Source: CAYLNM01 sp964385045 (GTDB lineage: Bacteria > Planctomycetota > Phycisphaerae > Phycisphaerales > SM1A02). Taken from it: 14,250 nt of DNA. A model generated the notes under the pieces. It made no database searches. It worked only from the letters and a program-made list of their open reading frames with translations, and had not been told where the DNA came from. The stretch lies in contig CAYLNM010000123.1 in the NCBI GenBank assembly GCA_964385045.1, positions 1-14,250 on the forward strand. The letters are read 5' to 3'. Each line of letters starts with the position of its first letter. Position 1 is the stretch's first letter. Made by a program: the position numbers and the translations under genes. This document shows positions 7,722 through 14,053 of the stretch, piece after piece.

Positions 7722-7727
7722 TACGAT
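7722..7727 (+). promoter_or_regulatory. Candidate -10 element of the exonuclease III gene
   Basis: TACGAT resembles the -10 elements proposed ahead of purE (TACGGT) and the SirB1-like gene (TACCAT). It overlaps the first possible ATG (7726) of the nuclease gene. If it is used, transcription starts near 7734 and translation would begin at the second ATG (7738) with almost no leader. No convincing -35 box is visible. Confidence 0.3.
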
Positions 7728-8520
7728 GTCCGCCCCCATGCCCCGACCCGTGCGCATCGCGACCTGGAACGTCAACGGCCTCCGCAACGCCATCCGCAAG
7801 GGGCTCGCGGAGCATCTCGCCACGATCGACGTCGACGTCCTGCTGCTGCAGGAGATCCGCTCCACGCCCGAGCAGCTGCCGGCGGCGTGGCGGGCGCCGG
7901 AGGGCTGGCACGTGGCCTGGCATCCCGCCGAACGGCTCGGCTACGCCGGCACCGCGGTCTTCTCGCGTTCGCCGATCCGCGTGCTGCAGCGGGGGATGGG
8001 CGAGCCGGACCCCGAGGGACGGGTGCTCGTCGTCCGAACCGCCGGGCTGCGGCTGGTGAGCGTCTACCTGCCCTCGGGCTCCTCGGGCTCCGAACGGCAG
8101 GCGGTGAAGGACGCCTGGATGCCCCGGTTCGCCGCATGGGCCGCGCCGATGCTCCGCTCGCGGGTGCCCACGGTGCTCGGCGGCGATCTCAACGTCGCCC
8201 TCGACGAGCGGGACATCTTCCACTGGCGGAGCAACCGCACGACGTCGGGATTCCTGCCGCACGAGCGGGAGTGGCTCGCGGGCCTCCTCGCCGCCGGGTG
8301 GCGGGACCTCGTGCGCGAGCACTTCGGCGACCGCGACGGGCCGTACACCTGGTGGAGCAACCGCGGACAGGCCCGCGCCCTCGACCGCGGCTGGCGGATC
8401 GACCACCTGCTGGCCAATCGGCCGGCCGCCCGGCGGTTCCGCGAGGCGGTGGTGGAACGGGAGACCGGACTCGCGGTGTCGGATCACGCGCCGGTGGTGG
8501 GCACGTTCCACGTCGACTGA
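7726..8520 (+). CDS. xthA: Exodeoxyribonuclease III / AP endonuclease
   Basis: This 264-residue enzyme of the exonuclease III (EEP) family cleaves DNA at abasic sites and trims 3' ends in base excision repair. Its length matches E. coli XthA (268). The family motifs appear in order: ATWNVNGLR (Asn15), LLLQEIR (metal-binding Glu43), VSVYLPSG (catalytic Tyr114), GGDLNVALDERD (Asp154, Asn156), WRIDHLLA (Asp226) and SDHAPV (Asp253-His254 pair). All catalytic residues are present, so it should be active. Two ATGs are possible, 7726 and 7738. Neither has a ribosome site, and a possible -10 box overlaps the first, which favours 7738 if real. It lies 80 bases after the small membrane protein gene and faces the SirB1-like gene, 95 bases away, tail to tail. 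Confidence 0.95.
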   Translation: MSAPMPRPVRIATWNVNGLRNAIRKGLAEHLATIDVDVLLLQEIRSTPEQLPAAWRAPEGWHVAWHPAERLGYAGTAVFSRSPIRVLQRGMGEPDPEGRVLVVRTAGLRLVSVYLPSGSSGSERQAVKDAWMPRFAAWAAPMLRSRVPTVLGGDLNVALDERDIFHWRSNRTTSGFLPHEREWLAGLLAAGWRDLVREHFGDRDGPYTWWSNRGQARALDRGWRIDHLLANRPAARRFREAVVERETGLAVSDHAPVVGTFHVD

Positions 8521-8610
8521 GCGCGTGCGGCCGGCTTCCGGGGGCGTCCGCGGCGCCTGGCGGTCGGGCCGGCCGTCGGAGTGGGCGCCCGGATCGAGGG
8601 AGCGGCCGGT

Positions 8611-8630
8611 GGCGTTCAGACCCGAACGCC
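8611..8630. terminator. Hairpin at the convergent gene ends
   Basis: GGCGTTC and GAACGCC form a perfect 7-bp inverted repeat around a 6-base loop, and the SirB1-like stop codon lies within it. It sits between the convergent exonuclease and SirB1-like genes and could end transcripts from either side. Neither strand has a T tract after the stem, so this would be an atypical or Rho-aided terminator. Confidence 0.35.
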
Positions 8631-9332
8631 GGCGACCGCGGCGAGCTCCTGCATCGCCTGCAGGTCCTCGTGCCGTCCGGCGTTGGCGAAGATCGCCTCG
8701 AGGTTGCGGATCATGCGGGCGACCCACGCCCGGTGGTCGGCCCGCCGGATCAGCACCTCGCTCGCCGGCTGACCCGTGCAGCGGGCCGCGGCGGCGAGAA
8801 CCTCGTCCTCCCACAGCAGGCGACCGCCGCCGAAGGCGTCGACGAAGGTGCGCCGCCCGCCCGGCTCGCCCGTCTCGACCTCGACGAGGAAGTGCAGCGG
8901 CGTGTCGACCCCGTGGATCCGCAGCCCGACCAGCTCGCCCACCGCCTTGTAGACGAGGGCCAGCGAGATCGGGATGCCGAGTCGCCGTACGAGCACGTCG
9001 TGGAGCAGGCTGTTCCTCGGGTCGTAGTAGGCCGCCGTGTTGCCGGTGAAGCCCGCCTGCTCGAAGAGCACGAAGTGCAGGTGGGCCATCGCGATCTCCA
9101 CGTCCCGCGGCGGCAGTGGCCGCGGGCCGCGGGCAATCCGCGGGATGCGAGCCGCGACCGCGTCGGCGTAGGCCGCGATCGTCCGCTCCACCTCGTGCGG
9201 GCGCAGGCTCGGCTGCACATGCAGGGCGATGGCGGTCGCCGCCCGGACGAGGCCCGCGGTGGAGTCGAGGCAGTCCGAGGCCGCCTCCATCTGCTGGATG
9301 GCACGCGGGTGGCAGGACGAGGGTTCGAGCAT
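8616..9332 (-). CDS. SirB1 / transglutaminase-like family protein
   Basis: This 238-residue protein matches the SirB1 family (Transglut_core2 fold). The signature stretch is DPRNSLLHDVLVRRLGIPIS at about residues 104-123, followed by SLALVYKAVGELVGL, PLHFLVEV (His147) and FVDAFGGGRLL. As in many SirB1 proteins, the position corresponding to the transglutaminase nucleophile near GIPISLAL is Ser rather than Cys, so classical transglutaminase or protease activity is doubtful. The C-terminus (around 199-232, RMIRNLEAIFANAGRHEDLQ) looks like a helical TPR-like extension common in the family. The cellular role of SirB1 proteins is poorly defined. The start at 9332 gives the family N-terminus and lies six bases after a possible -10 element, so the mRNA may be leaderless. 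No Shine-Dalgarno site is correctly placed. It is separated from the upstream minus-strand operon by 146 bases with two inverted repeats. Confidence 0.88.
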   Translation of the reverse strand: MLEPSSCHPRAIQQMEAASDCLDSTAGLVRAATAIALHVQPSLRPHEVERTIAAYADAVAARIPRIARGPRPLPPRDVEIAMAHLHFVLFEQAGFTGNTAAYYDPRNSLLHDVLVRRLGIPISLALVYKAVGELVGLRIHGVDTPLHFLVEVETGEPGGRRTFVDAFGGGRLLWEDEVLAAAARCTGQPASEVLIRRADHRAWVARMIRNLEAIFANAGRHEDLQAMQELAAVAGVRV

Positions 9333-9338
9333 GGATCG

Positions 9339-9344
9339 ATGGTA
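9339..9344 (-). promoter_or_regulatory. Candidate -10 element of the SirB1-like gene
   Basis: On the minus strand TACCAT is followed by exactly six bases and then the ATG, so a transcript starting at the usual distance would begin at the A of the start codon. This fits leaderless expression and agrees with the absence of a ribosome-binding site. No clear -35 box is visible. Confidence 0.4.
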
Positions 9345-9347
9345 GGT

Positions 9348-9369
9348 CCCCTTCGACGGATCGAAGGGG
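9348..9369. promoter_or_regulatory. Perfect 9-bp inverted repeat upstream of the SirB1-like gene
   Basis: CCCCTTCGA and TCGAAGGGG flank a 4-base centre. The repeat lies three bases upstream of the proposed -10 element, across the region where RNA polymerase would contact the spacer and -35 region, so it may be an operator. Alternatively, the same symmetry would form a stem on the RNA of the upstream minus-strand operon and could help terminate it. No T tract follows, so I cannot decide between the two. Confidence 0.45.
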
Positions 9370-9370
9370 G

Positions 9371-9393
9371 CTTCGCGGGCGGAACCGCCGAAG
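9371..9393 (-). terminator. Possible terminator hairpin of the sigma-factor operon
   Basis: GGCGG and CCGCC with a 2-base loop (9378-9389) are extended by CTTC/GAAG at the outer ends with a 3-base bulge. The structure lies 86 bases after the last stop of the minus-strand operon and directly before the 9-bp inverted repeat. There is no T tract. Function as a terminator is inferred from position and stem only. Confidence 0.3.
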
Positions 9394-9478
9394 CAGGCCT
9401 CGGAGCGTCCCGGGGAACGGCGCGGCGAGCATCCATCGACCGACCGGCGGACGGGCGGCCGCCCCGGCGACGCCTCGC

Positions 9479-10573
9479 TCAGGGCGCCGGATCGCCATCC
9501 ATGCCGCCCCGGGTCCCCCGATCCCGGTCGCCGCGGCGGCCGCGGTCCCGGTCGCCGCGATCGCGGCGCCAGCGGCGATCGCGCCCCTCGCCGTCGCGCC
9601 ATCGCTGCCGCCACGCCTCACGGGCCCGCTCGAGGGCGGCCTGCTCGTCCGCGTCGAGCTCCCCGTCCCCGTCGGCGTCGAAGCGCTGCCGCATCTGCCA
9701 CCGCCGCGCCTCCTCGCGCTCGGCCCGATCGAGGGTCCCGTCGCCGTCGGCGTCGAATCGCTCGCGGAGCTCGCGCCGCCGCTCGATCGCCCGCTCGGTC
9801 CGGGCCGCGATCGTCTCGTCGATGCGGCGCCGGAGCGCCGCGATCTCCTGCTCGTCGAGCTGGCCGTCCCCGTCGACGTCGAGCTCCGCGAGTCGCTCGC
9901 CGGCCCCGGCCCGCTCGCGGTGCGTCCGCGACTCGATCATCGCCTGGAACCGGGCGATCTGCTCCGGTCGCAGGACCGCCATGAAGGCCTCGAGCCGCTC
10001 CGCCCGCGCCAGCCGCCGCTGCCGCAGCAGCTCGGCCTCCCGCTCGTGCAGCTCGCGCACCGATCCCGCGTCCGCGATGCCGTCGACTTCGTAGGCCTCG
10101 ACGAGACGCTCGCGAACCGCGGCGATGGCCACGTCGAAGAGCATCTCGTCCGACTTCATGCCGCTCTGCAGGCCGCCGAGGTAGGCCTCCTGCTCGGCGT
10201 CGAGGTCGAGGGCCCGCGCGACCTGCCGCAGCATCGGATCGGGGCCGCGACGATCGAGCGGCGGCGGGCCGAGGCGCCCCGGGCCGCCTCGACCGGGGAG
10301 CCCGGCGGCACCGCTCGGGTCGTCTCGATCGCCCGCACGCGGCAGGGCGGTCGATGCGTCGGGCTGCGTCTCGCCCCGGGCGTCGTCCCGGACGTCGGTG
10401 GACCCGTCGTTCGACGTCGTGGCCGCCTCGTCGGCGTCCCCATCGTCGTCGCCCGCCCCGGCCTCGGCCGGGACCGGCGCCGGGGCGGTGCGGGCCGACA
10501 GCCACGCGGCCGCGAACGCGAGGTTGAACAGCACGGAGATCGCGAGGACCAGCCAGACGAGGTGACGACTCAC
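9479..10573 (-). CDS. Membrane-anchored Spy/CpxP-like protein with three EF-hands
   Basis: This 364-residue protein has an N-terminal membrane anchor (about 5-26) with only a few residues before it, so the rest should face the periplasm. Next come a Pro/Gly/Asp-rich disordered linker (about 27-112) and a helical region (113-220) that opens with ALDLDAEQEAYL and closes with VLRPEQIARFQAMI. That is the layout of Spy/CpxP and Metal_resist-type periplasmic metal sensors. Three textbook EF-hand loops follow at 232-243 (DVDGDGQLDEQE), 274-285 (DADGDGTLDRAE) and 299-310 (DADGDGELDADE), each with all calcium ligands. The C-terminus (327-355) is a run of RDRG-like repeats. The GTG start overlaps the anti-sigma stop (GTGA). 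Third in an operon with an ECF sigma and anti-sigma factor, it is a good candidate for the signal-sensing partner, by analogy with CnrX. The ligand (calcium or another cation) is inferred from the EF-hands; an alternative is a regulated effector rather than a sensor. Confidence 0.88.
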   Translation of the reverse strand: MSRHLVWLVLAISVLFNLAFAAAWLSARTAPAPVPAEAGAGDDDGDADEAATTSNDGSTDVRDDARGETQPDASTALPRAGDRDDPSGAAGLPGRGGPGRLGPPPLDRRGPDPMLRQVARALDLDAEQEAYLGGLQSGMKSDEMLFDVAIAAVRERLVEAYEVDGIADAGSVRELHEREAELLRQRRLARAERLEAFMAVLRPEQIARFQAMIESRTHRERAGAGERLAELDVDGDGQLDEQEIAALRRRIDETIAARTERAIERRRELRERFDADGDGTLDRAEREEARRWQMRQRFDADGDGELDADEQAALERAREAWRQRWRDGEGRDRRWRRDRGDRDRGRRGDRDRGTRGGMDGDPAP

Positions 10574-11229
10574 TGCACCACCCCCTCGTCCGCGTCGACC
10601 AGCATCAGGAACTCCAGCGGACCCTCGTCGTCGTCGCCGAAGACGCCGAAGCTCGCCACCGCGAGCAGCTCGTCCTCGTCCGCCGGGCTCGTCGTCGACG
10701 GGTCGCCGGCGTTCGCCGGACCGCCGCCGCCGCGGGCCGCCAGCGTCTCGCCGGCCGCGGGGCCCGGCCGGCTCGCGAGGCCGCCGAGCCGCCAGCCCGC
10801 GACGACCGCGGCCAGGCACGCGGCCGCGGCCACCGCTCCGCGGAAGAGGGCGCCCCCTCGCCACGGGCCGCGGAGCACCGTGATCTCCGGCTCCGCCCGG
10901 TCCCGTCCGGCTGCCGCCGCCGTGCGTGCGGCCTCGACGTCCAGGCCCTCGACGTCCGCGGCCTCGACCTCGGCGGCCCCGACGAGGCCGGCCGCGCGGG
11001 CGACCACCGCCGCGGGCACCGGCGCGGCCGCGGTCTCCGACGTGACCGGCTCGAGCCGGACCGACACGGCCAGCGCGCGCGCCCGCGGGTCCTCGGCCAG
11101 CCGCGCCTCGAGGGCGGCGAGCCGATCCGGCGGGAGCGTGCCGTCGGCCCACGCGGCGAGCTCCAGCAGCAGCTCGGGATCGCCGGTGGGGTCGGGGCCG
11201 TCCGGGAATGTCGGGAAGGAGCGGGGCAT
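10570..11229 (-). CDS. Anti-sigma factor-like single-pass membrane protein
   Basis: The 219-residue product has an N-terminal segment (about 18-56, with LAAWADGTLPPDRLAALEAR) of the type found at the start of many anti-sigma factors. These helices bind the sigma factor in the cytoplasm. It lacks the HxxxCxxC zinc motif, so it is a zinc-less variant. An Ala/Glu-rich linker leads to one hydrophobic segment (about 129-148), then a periplasmic part ending in an acidic, hydrophobic tail (184-219, including FGVFGDDDEG and LVDADEG). It follows the sigma gene by 94 bases and overlaps the EF-hand membrane protein by GTGA, so it should be made together with that protein. The assignment rests on position, topology and the N-terminal pattern; no single residue motif proves it. 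The ATG at 11229 has only a weak GGA upstream. Confidence 0.78.
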   Translation of the reverse strand: MPRSFPTFPDGPDPTGDPELLLELAAWADGTLPPDRLAALEARLAEDPRARALAVSVRLEPVTSETAAAPVPAAVVARAAGLVGAAEVEAADVEGLDVEAARTAAAAGRDRAEPEITVLRGPWRGGALFRGAVAAAACLAAVVAGWRLGGLASRPGPAAGETLAARGGGGPANAGDPSTTSPADEDELLAVASFGVFGDDDEGPLEFLMLVDADEGVVQ

Positions 11230-11323
11230 GGGCGAGTTCCGGTTCGTGGTACGGGCGGCGGGAGGCGGGCATCCCCGCGGGCGCCCCGATCGGGGCGGCC
11301 GCGGGCGGGGAGGTGACCGAGCG

Positions 11324-11935
11324 TCACCCCGGCGCCGGCGGGGCCCCGTAGTGGGCCCGCAGCCTCACCAGGGCCTTGTGCTTGGTGCTGCGGACGGTCT
11401 GCTCGTCGACCCCGAGGACGGCGGCGATCTGGGCGACCGTCCGTCCGTCCTCGAACATCAGCCGGACGACCAGCCGCTGCCGCTCGCTGAGCAGGTGCAG
11501 CGGCACGTCCGGGCCGAGGAAGGCCGCCTCGGGATCGTCCGCCCCGTCGGCCTCGGGGGCGGCCAGTCCGTCGGCGGCCTCCCCGAGTGCGACGGTGTCG
11601 AGGCGGCGGCGACGCAGGGCGTCGATCGCGACCGACCTGGCCACGAGGGTGATCCAGGTGCTCAGGCGGGCCCGCTCGGGATCGAACCGCCGGAGCAGGG
11701 CCAGGTCGTCGCGGACCAGCCGCACGTAGACGTCCTGCACCACGTCGTCGGGCTCGAGGCCGGGCCGCCCGTGGCCCAGCACCGCCCGCACCGCGGCCCG
11801 GACCAGTCGGGCCGAGGCGGCCACGAAGTCCGACCAGCCGTCGGCCTCGCCCGCGAGACACCGGGCCAGCAACGGCTCGAGGCCCGGGCCGGAGCCCGGG
11901 TCGGGCGGAGCATCGGCGACCGGGTGGGAGCTCAT
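11324..11935 (-). CDS. ECF-type RNA polymerase sigma factor
   Basis: This 203-residue protein directs RNA polymerase to specific promoters. Region 2 covers about 24-112, with LEPDDVVQDVYVRLVR (core-binding) and FDPERARLSTWITLVARSVA followed by IDALRRRR, which contact the -10 element. Region 4 (about 145-195) has LLSERQRLVVRLMFEDGRTV, the helix-turn-helix AQIAAVLGVDEQTVRSTKHK and the closing ALVRLRA, which bind the -35 element. Region 3 is missing, as expected of an ECF factor. The linker between regions 2 and 4 is long and acidic (about 117-143). It is first in a minus-strand operon with the anti-sigma factor and EF-hand protein. The ATG at 11935 is the first reasonable start; no ribosome site precedes it, and longer frames upstream run through simple tandem repeats. 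ECF sigma factors commonly activate their own promoter and nearby targets; the divergent secreted gene is the obvious candidate. Confidence 0.95.
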   Translation of the reverse strand: MSSHPVADAPPDPGSGPGLEPLLARCLAGEADGWSDFVAASARLVRAAVRAVLGHGRPGLEPDDVVQDVYVRLVRDDLALLRRFDPERARLSTWITLVARSVAIDALRRRRLDTVALGEAADGLAAPEADGADDPEAAFLGPDVPLHLLSERQRLVVRLMFEDGRTVAQIAAVLGVDEQTVRSTKHKALVRLRAHYGAPPAPG

Positions 11936-12346
11936 GCGGGACGGGAGTCCGAGGGGCCGGAGGAGGGTGAGCCAAGGGCCGTGCGAGGGGCCGTGCGAGG
12001 GGCCGTGCGAGGGGCCATGCGAGGGGCAGGGCCGGGAGGCGAGACGGGGTCGTGCGGCGGGAACGGGCCACCGCCGCGGGCACCGGACCGACGGACGGGC
12101 GGCCGCACGCGGCGCGCCGTGGGGCCCGGCTCCCGGGCGAGGATCGGCCCCCGAGGTCCCCGGACTGCAGCCGGGACGAGTGCGGGCGGAAAACCTTGCG
12201 GGGCGGGGATGCGCGGCCCGGCGCGGTCGTATCCACCTTCGAGGGCCGCCACGGCCCGCTCGTCCCCGCTCCGGGCGGTCTCGCACCGCCGTCCGGCCCC
12301 CACGCAGTCCCCACGGTGATTCGGTGCGGATCCACGGAGCGTCCCC
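11936..12346. promoter_or_regulatory. Divergent intergenic region between sigma operon and secreted EF-hand gene
   Basis: This 411-base spacer should hold promoters for both directions. Four 12-bp tandem repeats lie near the sigma gene. A locally A-rich patch occurs at 12188-12193 (GGAAAACC context), and GGGAAC at 12059-12064 resembles the -35 part of ECF promoters, but I cannot find a well-spaced -10 partner for either. A ribosome site for the plus-strand gene, GGAG at 12336-12339, is seven bases before its ATG. I see no convincing extra gene; the open frames through it are GC-driven. Confidence 0.5.
11977..12024. repeat. Four tandem 12-bp repeats upstream of the sigma gene
   Basis: The unit GGCCGTGCGAGG is present in four head-to-tail copies (11977-11988, 11989-12000, 12001-12012, 12013-12024). 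The first three are identical and the fourth has one substitution (A for G at position 5). They begin 41 bases upstream of the sigma factor ATG, where leader or promoter sequence is expected. They could be a regulator-binding array, or a simple slippage tract. Confidence 0.85.
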
Positions 12347-14053
12347 ATGATCCCGCGACTCGCTCGCATCCTTCTTCGCGGCTCGTTCGCCCTCGTCCTC
12401 GCCGCCCCGGTGGCCCTCGTGCCGCTCGACGAGGCGGCGGCCCAGGAGCGGCCCGGCGCCCGCGGCGCGATGGAGCGGGCCGAGCGCGGCCGTGACCGCG
12501 GGGCGATGAGCGGCCGATTCGGCCAGCCGGACGAGCGGCGGCGGGGGTTCCGGGGCCGAGGCGGCGACGACGGCGATCGGCCGGGTCGCGGCGGCCGCTG
12601 GGGCGGCGGCCCGGGCGGCATGTTCGGCTCGATGATGCGGCCGGGCTGGCAGCGCCGCGACCTGCAGCTCATCGACCGGGCGCTCGACCTCGACGCCGAT
12701 CAGGAGTCGATCGCCGAGGTGCTGATGGCGGACTACCTCGACGGCTTCCGCGCCGCGGCGGAGGAGGTCCGCGAGCGGATGCGGGCGTCGCGTCCCGACA
12801 TGAACGTCGACGAGGAGACGCGGGCCCGCTTCTCCGAGATGCGCGAGGAGGCCCGCGAGATCCGGCGGCGGATGCGGGACGCCGAGGACGGCGGCCTCTC
12901 CGCCGAGGAGCGGCAGCGGATGTCGGCCGAGCTCCGGGGCCGCATCGAGGAGATCCGCGAGCAGGCCCGGTCGATGCGTCCCTCCGAGGAGGAGCGGAAC
13001 GAGGCGTCGCTCGCGATGGCCTCCATCCTCAGCGAGTGGAACCGCACCCGGCGGGCCCTCGACGACGCCTTCGAGGCCGAGCTCGAGCTGATCCTCACCG
13101 ACATGCAGCTCGAGCGACTGCCCGCGGCCCTCATCGATCTCCGCCGAGCCCGCAGCCTGCCGCTGGGCCGTCTCGGCGGCGAGTCGATCGACCTCACGCA
13201 GCTGCCCCGCGAGGCGGGCGTCGAGGAGACCGTGGGACCGGTGATGGAGCCGCTGATCGCCGAGTACGAGCGATCCCTCGACGAGGCCCTGCGGGCCCGC
13301 GACGAGCACCTCGAGGGCATGGGCATCGTGATGATGGACGCCTTCCGCACGCAGGACGCCACGCTCGCGATCGAGGCGACCCGCACCGAGGCGCGGCTCC
13401 GGGAGGCGGTGCGGGACGTGAACCTCCGCACGCACGAGATGGCGGTCATGCTGCTCGGCGAGGCCGGCGTCGCCTCGGACGTGGTCGCCGAGTACGACAT
13501 GAGCTTCCGGCGGCAGGCCTTCGAGCGGGCGTGGGGGCCGACCTTCGCCTCGCGGAGCTTCCGGGTCGCGGGCGAGTTCGAGGAGCTGACGCCCGAGGTC
13601 GCGGCGATGATCGCGGAGCTGCAGACCGCGTACGAGGCCGAGGTCGCGGGACTGAACCGCGCGATCGAGGTCGAGATCGTCGCCACCGACGGCGACCGGC
13701 TCACGAACCGGATCGAGCGCTTTGCCGCCCGCATGCAGGGCATGGACCGGGACGTGCCGCGGGCCGACCAGCCGGTGCGCGACCTGATCGAGCGGCGCCG
13801 CGACCTCGACCGACGGTTCCGCGAGCAGCTCGAGTCGCTGCTCACGCCCGAGCAGGTCGAGCGCCTGCCCGAGTCGCGCGAGCAGCGACGCGCCCGGATG
13901 CAGGCCGAGCGGGCCGAGCGGATGCGGGAGCTGATCGAGCGGTTCGACCGCGACGGCGACGGCGAGCTGACCGGCGAGGAGCGCCGGGCCGCCCGCGAGG
14001 CGATGCGGGAGCGGTTCCGCGAGCGCCGCGGCGGTGGACGCGACGACGACTGA
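12347..14053 (+). CDS. Secreted helical EF-hand protein with repeated Spy-like segments
   Basis: I do not recognise a named family for this 568-residue protein. A signal peptide is evident: basic start, hydrophobic core at 13-27, and probable cleavage after AAA at 30-32. An Arg/Gly-rich low-complexity stretch (33-104) follows, then a mostly helical, highly charged body (105-520). The segment LDLDADQESIAEVL resembles the ALDLDAEQE opening of the EF-hand membrane protein on the other strand. Two segments are clearly alike internally, LILTDMQLERLP (248-259) and LLTPEQVERLP (498-508). Three helices share a spaced pattern ending in Tyr (residues 130, 307 and 429). One canonical EF-hand loop, DRDGDGELTGEE, lies at 534-545 near the C-terminus. 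The protein should act outside the cytoplasm and bind calcium or a similar cation. GGAG seven bases before the ATG supports the start. The gene is divergent from the sigma operon and may be its target. Confidence 0.88.
   Translation: MIPRLARILLRGSFALVLAAPVALVPLDEAAAQERPGARGAMERAERGRDRGAMSGRFGQPDERRRGFRGRGGDDGDRPGRGGRWGGGPGGMFGSMMRPGWQRRDLQLIDRALDLDADQESIAEVLMADYLDGFRAAAEEVRERMRASRPDMNVDEETRARFSEMREEAREIRRRMRDAEDGGLSAEERQRMSAELRGRIEEIREQARSMRPSEEERNEASLAMASILSEWNRTRRALDDAFEAELELILTDMQLERLPAALIDLRRARSLPLGRLGGESIDLTQLPREAGVEETVGPVMEPLIAEYERSLDEALRARDEHLEGMGIVMMDAFRTQDATLAIEATRTEARLREAVRDVNLRTHEMAVMLLGEAGVASDVVAEYDMSFRRQAFERAWGPTFASRSFRVAGEFEELTPEVAAMIAELQTAYEAEVAGLNRAIEVEIVATDGDRLTNRIERFAARMQGMDRDVPRADQPVRDLIERRRDLDRRFREQLESLLTPEQVERLPESREQRRARMQAERAERMRELIERFDRDGDGELTGEERRAAREAMRERFRERRGGGRDDD

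Noticed and set aside
8616..9332. An active transglutaminase or cysteine protease
   Set aside because: The nucleophile position in the SirB1 signature is not Cys here, so only fold-level similarity is claimed.
5347..9621. A 1424-codon open frame on the minus strand across purK, cysS, the membrane protein gene and xthA
   Set aside because: It runs antisense to several genes with complete catalytic motifs and has low-complexity Arg/Pro/Ala composition, the usual artefact of high third-position GC.
11977..12024. A CRISPR array
   Set aside because: The units are 12 bp, directly adjacent without spacers, and there are no cas genes.
11936..12040. An N-terminal extension of the sigma factor through the 12-bp repeats, which would encode SHGP repeats
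   Set aside because: The repeat is in frame only because 12 is a multiple of 3; sigma homology starts downstream of the ATG at 11935, and no extension is expected in ECF factors.
9116..12319. A 1067-codon open frame on the plus strand opposite the sigma-factor operon
   Set aside because: It is the mirror of real minus-strand genes; its composition (Arg, Ser, Pro, Val) carries no domain, while the minus strand shows sigma regions 2 and 4, EF-hands and coupled starts.
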